Assembly (NCBI GenBank): GCA_018873225.1
Contig: JAEILZ010000001.1
Coordinates: forward strand, 3,472,001-3,536,000
DNA from: [Phialemoniopsis] sp. UDSM-2020
Taxonomy: Eukaryota > Ascomycota > Sordariomycetes > Thyridiales > Thyridiaceae
DNA length: 64,000 nt
Direction: 5' to 3'
Shown: positions 11,606-21,504 of the stretch, piece by piece
How the letters are laid out: the number at the start of each line of letters is the position of its first letter
Position numbering within the stretch: position 1 is the first letter of the stretch
Notes under the pieces: generated by a model
What the model was told of the DNA's origin: nothing
Seen by the model: the letters and a program-made list of their open reading frames with translations, nothing else
The model's database searches: none
Translations under genes and position numbers: made by a program

Positions 11606-12937
11606 CGTAGTCCGTTCTGCGATTTCGTCGTCTGGAGAACAAAAACAAGTCAAGCTTTCGAATTTCCGGCGCAGAGCGCTCGTGTTGCGCTTGCTCGGGG
11701 TCGCTTCTTCTTCTTAAGTAATGCCAATTGCTTGACAAACAGGTCGAGGGAGGAAAGAGAGCCTATTGTTTGGCCAGAAGATTGCGGTTAGAGACATGAT
11801 TCTGATTGTTTGGGAGGTGTAGCAAAAGAGGCAACAAAGACGTGTAAGGGTAGTAATTGACAAGCGGAGGCGGAGGAACCCGCTGCTGGAGCAAATGAGC
11901 CACTACAGAATAGTAGTAAGAGGAGTGCAGAGAGGTAAGAGGAAGAAGGTTGTGAAGAAGAAAGCTGCGAAGCTCGCGCTCAGACCGGAGGTCGGGAGGG
12001 AGGTATCATGAAGCCAGTAACGAATTGGTTCTTTTGGAGATTCAAGAAGGAGGGCAAGACGCAGCAAGAGCGCGCACGAGGGCAATGGATGGGGGACCAA
12101 GATGACGACGGATGACGGGGGTCAGAAAAAGGTGGAAGAAACGAACAGTTATCAATGAGGTGTCGCGGCGACAACCAGACACGCGGCCGTTGCGAATGCA
12201 AGAGGCCGGTCGCAAGATGTGGTGTTGATTGCCTTTGTGGTTGGAGGAGGACGGAAGGAAGAGAAGCTCAGAAGATGGCTTGGAGGGAGGCTGAAGGACC
12301 GGGTGGCCTGCGACACGATTGGTAGCGCCCTGGGTGCCGTTAGTCTGGACCTGGACGCGAGTCGTTGCCAGCCGGCAGCGCAATCACGTGGGGCGCCCGA
12401 CTGTACCGGTGGACCGTGCGCCCGAGCATGCGAAACGGCCTAGAAACGGAGCACCAGGTACAGGCATGAGAAGACAGCCCGTCGATGTGCAAAGAAGGTC
12501 AAGTATTTTTCAATAATATTCTGTCCATGAGCGGATAAGGGAGACAGGGGAAAGGAGAAGTATTTTCTGCGCAAAAGTGACATTTTCATACTGCTCAAAT
12601 GTAGTACTCGAAGCAGCTGGGAATGGTCAATTGACCACGGCGTGCCCCCCGGAGCGGCCTAATTCAGGTACGTGGTGGAGAGGTCGGCAATGTTCTGGGC
12701 AAGCTTCCCCAGAATCGATCGCTCAAACACCATGTCGTCATAGGCGCACCTCTCAGATCATATGGTTATGGCGACTCAAATAACCACACCACCTCCTCTT
12801 GTCACATATCTTAGTATCGCAAGACAACCAATCCCAGCATATGTTTGCTCTCACTTGGCCTCATCCTTTTCTCAGTTGACGGAACCACTCTATTCAAGCA
12901 CAATTCAGACCACCTGGTCGAAAGCAGACTGCCCATC
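11606..12937. other. Divergent intergenic region, ars2 / TspO
   Basis: About 1.3 kb separates the two start codons. It is purine-rich on the plus strand near ars2. No ORF with recognisable content is seen; it should contain both promoters and leaders. Confidence 0.55.
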
Positions 12938-13565
12938 ATGACGACCTACATTCCCTCCCTCACAATTCCCTATTCCGTCTTTGCCAACCCGACGGCCTCC
13001 GTCCTGCTTCCCGTCGCACTCGGGACGGCCGTCGGCTTCGGCACCAGGCGTGAGTACATTCTTACAGCCCTGAAGAGACGAGACAGAACCGGGCACTGAC
13101 ACATGTGACGCAGCCACCGAGCCCCAAAAGACCTACATGGCCCTCAAGCAGCCTCCCCTGCGCCCGCCACCGGAGGTCTTCGGCCCCGTCTGGACCGTTC
13201 TCTACGGCCTGATGGGCTATGCCGCCTACCGGGCCGTCAACACGGGCATGTCGCCCCTCAGCAGCGTCGACCACATCCGCATGACCAAGCACGGCGCCAC
13301 CCTCTACACCATCCAGCTCGGCCTCAACCTCGCCTGGATGCCCCTCTTCTTTGTCCTCAAGCGACCTATCGAGGCAACCGTTGACGTCGCCGCCCTTCTC
13401 GGCATCAATGCCTATCTCGCCTACCTCTGGGGCTCCGTCGACAAGGTCGCCGGCTGGTGCATGGTCCCCTACCTCGGCTGGCTCGGCTTCGCGACCTATC
13501 TATCCGCCGGGGCGGGCTACCTGAACAATTGGAACTTTAAGAACAAGGACACCAAGTCTGCGTGA
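12938..13565 (+). CDS. TspO/MBR (translocator protein) family membrane protein
   Basis: Two exons (12938-13049 and 13114-13565; 64-nt intron) give 187 residues, normal for TspO/PBR. These five-helix membrane proteins bind porphyrins, sterols or other hydrophobic ligands and in eukaryotes often sit in the outer mitochondrial membrane. Diagnostic segments are LKQPPLRPPPEVFGPVWTVL, the following YGLMGYAAYR, and the third helix LGLNLAWMPLFF with the Asn and Trp typical of the family. Five hydrophobic segments can be seen. The intron falls before the first conserved loop, as the coding joins GTRR-type and PTEPQKTYM sequence in frame. The ligand in this organism is unknown; localisation is inferred from the family. 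Confidence 0.93.
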
Positions 13566-13841
13566 TCGCGACTCGATCATGACAATCCATCCCGGCACCT
13601 TTATCTACTCGGAGCATATGGAGCTTGGCTTGACAGCCGACAGTAGCTACATTTGTTGATGACTGTAATATTCAGATGCAGATAAGCCATAAGATGTCTA
13701 TGATGATTCTTGAATCTATACATAAGAAAAGCCCACGAAATGCTCCAAACGCCATGCATGACTGATGCCTTTTGCGGCCATTGCGCCGTCTATCCGAGTG
13801 CTTTTGGCAATCTGTACGCCTCTTTATTATGCCTCTTTACT

Positions 13842-14905
13842 TCATGATAGAGGAACATATTTCTTCAGGCCGTCATAAACCATAAAAATGAAGGCAGAGC
13901 TGGGTGCCGAGCGCATGACAGTGATTCCACAACCGCGGTAGAAGCCCTTGAGGCCAGCTTGCTTCCACAGAGTCTTCGTCTCGCTCCAGAACGTGCGGTT
14001 CAATGAGGAGTCGCCAATTGGTGTCGTCTGCATCCGCGACTTGACAGTATCCGCAGGGAAAAAGAGGAAGTTGTACGACATGCCCGCAGAGGCACCGGCC
14101 ATAGCCTGCTGCCACAATGGCAGGTCCCCATGGGTCGCTACTTCAAGCTGAGCCGGGGTCTTCGCACCGCGGATATTGAATTCCCGGAACAAGGTCGACG
14201 ATGTCTCTTTGCTGCCAAACCACGCGGCACAGCCACCCGCCTCGCGAATCAATGTCCCCATTTGACCGTGCCAGAATCCCATGAGACCTTGGTGACGCCA
14301 GATGTCGCGGATCACTGACAGAGGCTTCAAGGGCGCCTTGACGACGCCCCGCTCTGTTTCCGGCACCTGGATTTTGCATTTCACCAACTCAATTGGCGTC
14401 AGAATGAACGATGTGAAGACACCGGAGAATGCGCCAGTAAACCATAGTGCCGGGAGAGGTAGGTGTTGCTCCCTCGGCACGAAGCCAGAGCCGTACACCG
14501 TCTCGCGCCCGATGCGCTCAAAGAAGAAGAGGCTGCTCGTTTCGAGTGCCGCCCCGAACAGAGGCGCCGATATGCCACGATACAATCCCAAGACTCCATC
14601 CGCCTTGATCGACTGCTTGAAACAGTCCAGAGGTCCCGTATATCGAAGAGGGAGGTGGTCTGGTTGAGACTGGAGACGGACTTTGACTGTGTCGAAGGGA
14701 TACTCGATGTACTTGCCGATGATGCCAGCGACCTAGGGCGAGAAGATGTTAGAGGGTAAACCTAGGGCCCGTAGAAAGAAGCTATCCTCACCGATCCATA
14801 AACAATGTCCTCGACAGCTTCCATGACTGCAGAAGGTGGCTTGATCTCCAGAATGTCCGAAGCTGACACTGGGGCTTCGACTTTGGCTTGCGTGGTGGAC
14901 GCCAT
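13842..14905 (-). CDS. arg-13: Mitochondrial ornithine carrier (arg-13 / ORT1 type)
   Basis: Two exons (14905-14792 and 14732-13842; 59-nt intron) encode 334 residues. This belongs to the mitochondrial carrier family (SLC25): three repeats, each with the PX[D/E]XX[K/R] signature, seen here as [20 protein letters not shown] and [10 protein letters not shown]. The segment around [20 protein letters not shown] and the glycine-rich [18 protein letters not shown] match the fungal ornithine carrier, which exports ornithine from mitochondria to cytosol for arginine synthesis. Neurospora arg-13 and yeast ORT1 are the named family members I base this on. The short N-terminal part before the first repeat (about 38 residues) lacks an obvious presequence, usual for carriers. 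The closely related basic amino acid carriers are the main alternative. Confidence 0.88.
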
Positions 14906-16672
14906 TTTATGCCCAGCAAAAGTCGAAGTCGCCAGGCCGCCCGAGTCAACTCCTAGCCGGTGAATGTAGAGAGCTCAATTGAGTAATCACCGAAGCTGTT
15001 CGTGTGTTGCTGTTGGTACCGGGTGGCGGTGGTGTTGGTGATTGCAAGAGACGTTGGAGGGCGCTCGCAGCCCAATCAAGCCGGATCTGAGAAATCACGC
15101 GTGCCGGTTTTATAACAAGGTGTGGACGCACACTCGATAAAACAGGCGTGTGAGCGAATTGTTTGCTCTGTCTATCACATGCAGGAGGGCGCCAACAGAC
15201 AAAACGCTATGCAGCTTCCGTCACCGCTCCTTCGTGATGGGCGTAGGATGGGTTTTCTCGCGAAGGCGGGGCAAGTTCGGAGCATAGGTCGACTCGGCAC
15301 GAATAGCCAAGGAACAGACAAGAGCCCCAAATCTGACGCCGGTAATTGAGGAGCGATAATTTCCAGGAGGATGGAAAGCGGGTCAGTCCATCGCCATTCG
15401 GTTTGAGAATGCTCGTCAAGATTGGTCGAGCAGACTCTGCATGGGCGGAGGCCTGGCCTTCTGTACGAAATAGCGCCGGGACTCGATCAAAATTTGGCGG
15501 GTGACTCGTCTCCACGCTTATCTTATCTGATCATCTTGCAGAACAAAAACCCACCTACCATGTCAAGTTTCAACAAAGTCGGCCGAGAAACGGAAGCTTG
15601 GATGAGGGGCAATCCACTCTCGGTTGGTCAGGTACCGAATTGGTTTGCCATTGCAAAGATTTGATTCACAGAAAACAAACGCACCGAGGTTTACACCTTG
15701 CATTATTATAAGCTAGCTACTGACGTCTGAACTTAGGCACCTCCGACGTCCAAACCCATGGCACAGCTCCACTGACAGGTTTGTGGAACATGCGTGACAA
15801 TGCCTGGTCTGCCAAGTCCTTCTCACTCACTAGGAATGCGATGCCCAGGCAGCGCAGCCTTCAGCGCAGTATTCACCCGTAGCTCGCGCGAACAGCGGCT
15901 TTTAATCGACCTAGATGGACCGCTCGTGCTGCATTTTGTACAGATGATGACAATAGTGATCGGAACTCCTGGTTGCTATGTGCGTCTCAGGTTGTGGTTG
16001 CCATAGGCTTGAAAGACACCCCTGGACCATGTCTGATGCTTGAGGTCCAAAAGGAATGAGAAGCAGAATCGGCAGAGCTTGCTTGTTTGTCTGGAAATGG
16101 GGTCTGGTATTTCAGTCCTCGGGCTTGCGTCCCTGGCTGCACAAGGAGGGCCGGCTATGCTAAGTATGTAGGTAAGGTCTGTGGCTTGCATCTGGGACTG
16201 GCGGTCAGGCTGAGTTGAGGACAGCAGGCATGGAGGGACGACCCGAGTGTGTAAGGTACGAAGCCATAGTCCATTACCCGTATCTAAATGGGCATCGCAG
16301 CTGACCGGGGAGGATGAAATTGTAGGTTGAAGTCATTAGGCTTGCGGTGCCAGTCTCTGTGGCTGTGTGCTGATCAAGTACTGGGGAGGGAAGAATGGAG
16401 GGGGTAAGTCAGAGGGGTCTTTCTCGTGACAGGCGAGTGTTTGGTCATTCAGAAGGCTCCCACATACAATATATGTTCAAGTCATGTCGTGACACTGATC
16501 ATGAGAGGTAAATTTGAGGATTAGTCCAGGGAAAACATAAGGACAGGTTGAGAACTTGTATGGATCCTTCCATACATAGTACACTTTCTCCTGTCTGAAT
16601 AGTGTCAAGTCCCAAATGGTAAGAACCAGGCTAGCAAAGAAGAGGGAAGGCAGTCTGGATTGACGTGGTCAA
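14906..16672. other. Gene-poor intergenic region
   Basis: Short frames only, none with recognisable domains. The left part should hold the promoter of the ornithine carrier. Nothing else is recognised over about 1.7 kb. Confidence 0.5.
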
Positions 16673-17335
16673 CTACAGGTCTGCGTGTCTTCCGCTCTGG
16701 ATGTCCAACCTGATCTCTATCACAACTTGTACGTGGCCTTCGCGTTGACGAGAGGATGGTCTGCGGACCACTTCGGGAGAAGCAGATCTCCTGTTCTCTC
16801 GACGGTTGATCGCATCGTCAAGCTCGGTCCTAGGAGCTGGACCGGGCACCGATACTCGGGAGTCGCGTCTTGGGACATGCTCGGTGTCCTCTTGGCGATT
16901 ACGATTGAATACATCGGCAAACGTGGTCCCGGGAGCGTAATCGGGCATCGGTCCCCGTGGCTTACGTCTTGGGACATGCTCGGTGTCTTCATCAAGGTAG
17001 AATACATCGTCAAACGTGGTCCCGGGAGCGTAATCGGGCATCGGTCCCCGTGGCTTACGTCTTGGGACATGCTCGGTGTCTTCATCAAGGTAGAATGCAT
17101 CGTCAAACGTAGTCCCAGGAGGATAACGGGGCATCGATCCCCGTGGCTCACGTCTTGGGACATGCTCGGTGTCTTCATCAAGGTAGAATGCATCGTCAAA
17201 CGTAGTCCCAGGAGGATAACGGGGCATCGATCCTCGTGGCTCACGTCTTGGCACATGCTCGGTGTTCTCTTGGTTCGATCTTGTTGTTGCATGAAAACGG
17301 TACTGCTGACCGCCGGGTCGTTGAGTGTTGTCCAT
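16673..17335 (-). CDS. Hypothetical repeat protein built of 31-residue tandem units
   Basis: From ATG 17335 the frame runs 220 residues. A short head (MDNTQRPGGQQYRF) leads into four near-identical units of 31 residues, each starting EDTEHVPRR, then a fifth degenerate unit and a basic tail. Units have a charged-proline character (PPGTTFDDAFYLD) and are predicted disordered. Three caveats apply: the unit is 93 bp, so any frame free of stops in one unit stays open through all; another minus frame and a plus frame are equally open; and no homologous domain is recognised. An upstream exon could exist, because the frame stays open for 87 bp above the ATG. It could be non-coding minisatellite. Confidence 0.35.
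   Translation of the reverse strand: MDNTQRPGGQQYRFHATTRSNQENTEHVPRREPRGSMPRYPPGTTFDDAFYLDEDTEHVPRREPRGSMPRYPPGTTFDDAFYLDEDTEHVPRRKPRGPMPDYAPGTTFDDVFYLDEDTEHVPRRKPRGPMPDYAPGTTFADVFNRNRQEDTEHVPRRDSRVSVPGPAPRTELDDAINRRENRRSASPEVVRRPSSRQREGHVQVVIEIRLDIQSGRHADL
16866..17266. repeat. 93-bp minisatellite, four units plus a partial
   Basis: The phrase CGTCTTGGGACATGCTCGGT (one base changed in the last copy) recurs at 16866, 16965, 17058, 17151 and 17244. The spacing is 99, 93, 93 and 93 bp. The first unit carries a 6-bp length difference. The units form two subtypes, with the first two more like each other and the last two more like each other. Confidence 0.92.
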
Positions 17336-18108
17336 CCTCTTTTTGGTTTCGGCCTGTCGAATGTCCCCAGACTGCTGTATCTTTCGACAATGCTCTGCTC
17401 TAGCTCTGACAGACCTATCCACGGGGGCCGGTGCTTATGCAGCGAAGCGTCGTCTCGTAAGAGAGATCTCTGAAGTCGTGGGAACGATGTAGTGCAAATG
17501 ATGTAGTGGAAATGATCTATGTAAGCGTTGGGTTGTTGTGTTCTATGAGAAATGACGCCCTTAGGGTCCAAGAGAGCATCTTAAATATGTTTTCTTGTGG
17601 CACGCTTCACAGACAAGGTATTGCTCACAGCTTGGAAGCCTGCATAAGTAGCTAATAGACTAAGACATTATGACTGACATGTTTTTATGGTATTCGATGC
17701 CTGTCCGTGATTTTCAAGCAAGAAAAGGGTTCATGGTCAATAGCTTTCTAGGCGTGACTCGGTATTGGATTTTTTTTTTTGTAATACTCGACCAAGGGCA
17801 CAGTTCGTGATGAGTTGCTAATTATGTGTGACTCGGTACTCGATGACTTGATGTAATACTGGGCCAGGCGAGCAGTCCGTGATGAGTGACTTACTGCTTG
17901 TGGCTCTTAAGGAAGTGTCACTATCGACTCCTTGACAGAGTTTCATTTCGATGCTGCTACACTCTTACGAAGGTCGCAGGCTGAGATTTCGAGCCCGCTG
18001 TCAGGTATCGACTGCTCAGTTGGGGGGTTATCCCACTGCCTAGAACCATATAGGTCAATATCTCGCAGAGATGTCTATTTATCTTTACCACCTCTGTATG
18101 CATACCTG
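17336..18108. other. Gene-poor region with short imperfect repeats
   Basis: No gene is supported. A 14-bp unit is duplicated at 17486-17499 and 17500-17513, and a T10 run starts near 17770. The 20-bp motif at 18026-18046 recurs near 42.1 kb. Confidence 0.5.
17754..17887. repeat. Imperfect direct repeat, about 60 bp, two copies
   Basis: Copies at 17754-17815 and 17828-17887 both begin GTGACTCGGTA, share GTAATACT in the middle and end CGTGATGAGT. The first copy contains a T run that the second lacks. Confidence 0.75.
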
Positions 18109-18217
18109 ATTTGGATAGCACCAGCTGGTTAAGGCCCTAACCCTAACCCTAAAGATATGAAAATACACACCCATTACAGATATCATAACACCCGCCCTGG
18201 CGGATTCCGCTCCGAAC
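18109..18217 (+). pseudogene. Degenerate tRNA-like copy interrupted by telomeric repeats
   Basis: The 5' part shares the 15-nt string CCAGCTGGTTAAGGC and its flank with the tRNA-like gene at 18560-18718. The 3' part, CGCTCCGAACATG, matches that gene's CGCTCCGGACATG. The putative acceptor ends (ATTTGGA and TCCGAAC) still form six pairs, including the change of C3-G70 to T3-A70. The T arm no longer folds and the B box is lost, so it should not be functional. Three telomeric units lie where the anticodon arm would be. Whether the homology reflects a tRNA pseudogene or a tRNA-derived SINE cannot be told from one window. Confidence 0.5.
18135..18152 (+). repeat. Interstitial telomeric repeat, three CCCTAA units
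   Basis: CCCTAACCCTAACCCTAA is read directly, immediately after a tRNA-like 5' half. On the minus strand it reads TTAGGG, the telomere unit of filamentous ascomycetes. Confidence 0.95.
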
Positions 18218-18559
18218 ATGTCGTATTCCCTCCATTGATAAAACGCCTTGGTCACTTTACCTCACCCAACACCTCAAGCACTTGATCAATATTAGTGTTG
18301 ACATGATACAGCTAGACTATCAGTAGAAGTAAGAACCAGGCCTTTCTCTTGTAAAGCTGCTGCTTGTACATCCTAGGTGTGCACCTGAAGGATGCGCTCC
18401 TATCTGAAATATGCACTGAGAAATGTTAGTGTGTGGGCCTTCTTTCAGAAGTAATGATGTCTACTCACGACTCACATCATAACTAATTTAGCTATGTGAA
18501 AGTGAATTCTCACTCCACTCTAGGGCACTTAAATTAAGATAAGGAAAAATTATTAATAT

Positions 18560-18718
18560 GTCTGGATGGCCCAGCTGGTTAAGGCGTAGGTCGTAAGTAG
18601 ACATCTTTACTTCCGGAACAAGGTCCGCAAACTAACATTTCCCAGTCATACATATATGAGGAAAGAGGGAACTCTATCTATAATCCTAAGATCGCGAGTT
18701 CGAATCTCGCTCCGGACA
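18560..18718 (+). tRNA. tRNA-like gene with a large intron, anticodon loop atypical
   Basis: Acceptor stem GTCTGGA (18560-18566) pairs with TCCGGAC (18711-18717). The D arm (GCC/GGC, with A14, G18, G19 and A21) is canonical. The T arm GCGAG-TTCGAAT-CTCGC (18694-18710) is perfect and holds the B box. The variable loop is AGATC and a T9 terminator follows at about 18725. The anticodon stem forms only four pairs (TAGG/CCTA) with a T-T mismatch at 31-39, and position 33 is G instead of T; positions 34-36 would read TAA. The arm and T-loop sequence resemble fungal tRNA-Arg, but I leave the isotype open. The implied intron of about 85 nt is large for a fungal tRNA. It may be a pseudogene or SINE head. 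Confidence 0.5.
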
Positions 18719-19398
18719 TGGTCATTTTTTTTTACTTTTTGATGTGATTATCAAACACTTTGTCTCTCTTTAGAGATTGGTAAATGTATTTTATATCTTT
18801 ACATTCTAGTTCTTGGCTGTGGAAGGTGCGTACAAAGCAGAGGTGTACCTGAAGAGGCTAGCCCAGTTGGTTCAACTTACAGATGCAATTGCTTTGTTGC
18901 TAACATGAGTCTGGTCATGTTCATGTCGTATCGTAACAAAGCACCGACTGGGTCACAGCAGATCTGGGATTCAGTCACAATGCAAGTAATATGCAAATTG
19001 AAACTAGAAACATAGCGTGCCTAACTTGAGAAGTTCTCGATGTAGTTGGGCATTTGGTAGTTTCGAATGTACCGAGGTCTGTTTCCAAAATTTGAATAGC
19101 ACGGTCACTACTCGCATGTCAAGTGCATGGTGAACTCTTCAAGTGTATTGAGAATACGGCATCCTGAGTATTACTAGCATGCTTAACGATAATTGCAAGA
19201 CTGTGCCATCGCACTCCGTAAGTACTTAAGTAGACAAGGAGTAGTCTCCGCCGCCATGTCTCCCCATCTGGACCGCAGTATACTAATTTCAGTAGCTCTT
19301 CTCACATGCGAAGGTCGTCGAGCTTAGAGTGCCATGTCCCATTTGGGTTCTTGATACCGTCAAGACTGCCACCTTCAAAGCTGCCGAGACCCATTAAT
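18719..19398. other. Intergenic, downstream of prp28
   Basis: No gene is supported. The right side carries the 3' region of the minus-strand prp28. A weak A-box-like string occurs near 18857, without a good B box. Confidence 0.5.
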
Positions 19399-21504
19399 CT
19401 AGTTCCATCCAGCCTTGCTACCAAACCCGCCACTGCTCTCGTCCGTCTTGCGACCTCTCGTTGGCTTATTCTGCGCCGCCTCATGCCGCCTCAGCTCGTC
19501 AGGCAGCTTTGAGATAGAGCTCTTCGAGATCATCTGCTTGAGATCGTACAGTACGTCCGAGTCCTCGTTTCCTAGGAAGGTGATCGCAACACCGCTCTTG
19601 CCCGCACGACCAGTACGACCGATTCTGTGCGTGTAGCTCTCGATATTGGTCGCCATGTTGAAGTTGACAACCAACGAGACGTCCGGAACATCGATACCTC
19701 TGCCAGCCAAATCCGTAGCCACAAGGATATCCGTCTGCCCGTTGCGGACTGATGCCAGCGCAGCCTCACGCTGCTCCTGCGTTTTGCTGCCGTGCAGGGT
19801 GACCACCGAGAAGCCCATGCCCTTGATGTCCTTGGCCACAGTGTCGCAGTTGCGCTTGATGTTGACGAATACAATGATGGGCGGAGCGAAGTAATTCGAG
19901 TGAAGAATTTCGCGCAGGCGCTTCTTCCGCCTGTCTTCACCCGAGACGAATTCAACGCGTTGCTCGACGGTCTCAACAGCCTCGCCAACGTTACCAATGG
20001 TGACGATGGCGGGTCTTCGAAGGTAACGCTTGGCAATCTTTTCGACGAGGGGCGGCATGGTGGCCGTGTACATCATCGTTTGACGATAGCGATTCTTGCC
20101 TCCCAAATACCGGGTCATTGCCTGCGCATCCTCTGCGTCATCTGTGTCCGGCTTCTCGTTTGAGACTGGCAGAGCGTCTAGAATTTTGCTGAGCGAGTCC
20201 TCAAAGCCGAGATCGATCATGCGGTCTGCCTCATCCATGATAATGTAGCAGCATTGCGACAGCACAAGAAGACGCCTCTCAATACAGTCCACCAATCGTC
20301 CAGGGGTTGCCACAATGATTTCGGCTCCATTTCGCAGTGCAAATGCCTGTTCCTCGATAGAGTGACCACCCACAATACTGACAACCGTGTACCCAAACGG
20401 TGTGGCAAACTTCCTGGCTTCGGCCTCAATCTGCTGCGCCAATTCTCGGGTGGGCGCGAGAATCAGGGCGTAAGGGCCGTCGGCTTTGGTGTACTCGTCC
20501 AGCGGCGGTAGCTCCTTGATATAGACAAGCAGAGGTAGCAGAAACGCAGCTGTTTTACCTGAACCAGTGACGGCGACACCAATGAGATCACGCCCTTGAA
20601 GGGCGATGGGGATGGCGGCGCGTTGAATGGGTGTGGGTTCGTCATATCCAACTTGCTCGACGACGTCCAGTAGCCTTGGCGGTAAGGCGGACTCTCGCCA
20701 TTTCCGCATAGGATCGGGGATGCTGCCACCCTTGGTAGCAATGCCAAAGTTCTCCTTGAATATACGCCAGTCACGCTCCCGCATTTCCTCCAGGGTCTTT
20801 TCTGACCAGTGTTTGTGCATATTACCGCGCATGCGCCGTTCTTTGCCCCGCCGGAACTCCTCGAGCAGCTGCTTCGCCCGCTCTTTTCCATGTTCGGGGT
20901 CTCTCTCCTCGATGAGGCGGGCCTGGCGGCGGATCTTCTCCTCCTCTGCATCCTCACTGTACGTGGTGGTCTGGACGATGGGGGCGACGGCCGAGGTGTA
21001 GAATGAATCCGTGGTGTCGTCGTCGGGGTTCCAGTCGAAGTTGAACTTGGTGCCTGCCGTGCGGCTGCGCTTCTTTTTGGCAGAGAACTTGCTCTGGTTG
21101 ACATCGGGGCCCATGTATCGGGCGCGGATAAGTTGCGCTTCGTCTTCTTCGGCGGATCGCTTTACACCCCTCGGGGCGGATCGATTTGAGCTATTGCTGT
21201 TTGCGCCGTTGGTCGGTCCATCATGCCTCATAGCCTTCGGCGCAGTGGGAGCAGAATATCGACCGCGATCGTCGCGGTCCTCGCGATCATCGCGGCGCCA
21301 GTCTCCTCGGCGTTGCTGCTGCTCCTTCTCTTCCCTCTCCCTCTCCTTCGCCTTCTCTCGCTCGCGCTCCTGCTCTAACTCTTTCGCCTTTTGTTCGGCT
21401 TCGAGTTTCTCTCGTTGCTTTCGTGGAATGAACTTGGGCTTGGCAGCAGCCGCCGCCGCTTCCCGCTTCTTCTTCAAAAGCTCTTCGAGATCAAGGGGCG
21501 CCAT
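19399..21504 (-). CDS. prp28: DEAD-box pre-mRNA splicing helicase PRP28
   Basis: An intronless frame of 701 residues. PRP28 is the U5 snRNP-linked ATPase that helps exchange U1 for U6 at the 5' splice site. The first ~60 residues are a basic, Glu/Lys/Arg-rich helical stretch opening MAPLDLEELLKKKREAAAAA, typical of PRP28. The helicase core follows: the Q-motif region (YDEPTPIQRAAIP), motif I VTGSGKTAAF near residue 315, PTRELAQQ, TPGRL, DEAD near 425, TAT in place of SAT (MYTATMPP) near 477, and HRIGRTGRAGKSG near 626. The TAT variant, the insertion before motif III and the N-terminus favour PRP28 over other DEAD-box proteins. It is divergent to the mL59 gene, 515 bp between start codons. Confidence 0.95.
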   Translation of the reverse strand: MAPLDLEELLKKKREAAAAAAKPKFIPRKQREKLEAEQKAKELEQEREREKAKEREREEKEQQQRRGDWRRDDREDRDDRGRYSAPTAPKAMRHDGPTNGANSNSSNRSAPRGVKRSAEEDEAQLIRARYMGPDVNQSKFSAKKKRSRTAGTKFNFDWNPDDDTTDSFYTSAVAPIVQTTTYSEDAEEEKIRRQARLIEERDPEHGKERAKQLLEEFRRGKERRMRGNMHKHWSEKTLEEMRERDWRIFKENFGIATKGGSIPDPMRKWRESALPPRLLDVVEQVGYDEPTPIQRAAIPIALQGRDLIGVAVTGSGKTAAFLLPLLVYIKELPPLDEYTKADGPYALILAPTRELAQQIEAEARKFATPFGYTVVSIVGGHSIEEQAFALRNGAEIIVATPGRLVDCIERRLLVLSQCCYIIMDEADRMIDLGFEDSLSKILDALPVSNEKPDTDDAEDAQAMTRYLGGKNRYRQTMMYTATMPPLVEKIAKRYLRRPAIVTIGNVGEAVETVEQRVEFVSGEDRRKKRLREILHSNYFAPPIIVFVNIKRNCDTVAKDIKGMGFSVVTLHGSKTQEQREAALASVRNGQTDILVATDLAGRGIDVPDVSLVVNFNMATNIESYTHRIGRTGRAGKSGVAITFLGNEDSDVLYDLKQMISKSSISKLPDELRRHEAAQNKPTRGRKTDESSGGFGSKAGWN

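Noticed and set aside
16685..17473. Plus-strand open frame of 262 residues across the 93-bp repeats
   Set aside because: It is the antisense reading of the same array; openness follows from the repeat period and there is no domain or ATG-based start.
18857..18990. Third tRNA-like locus (GCTAGCCCAGTTGGTTCAAC start)
   Set aside because: A-box resemblance only; the downstream GGGATTCAGTC is a poor B box and no acceptor pairing was found.
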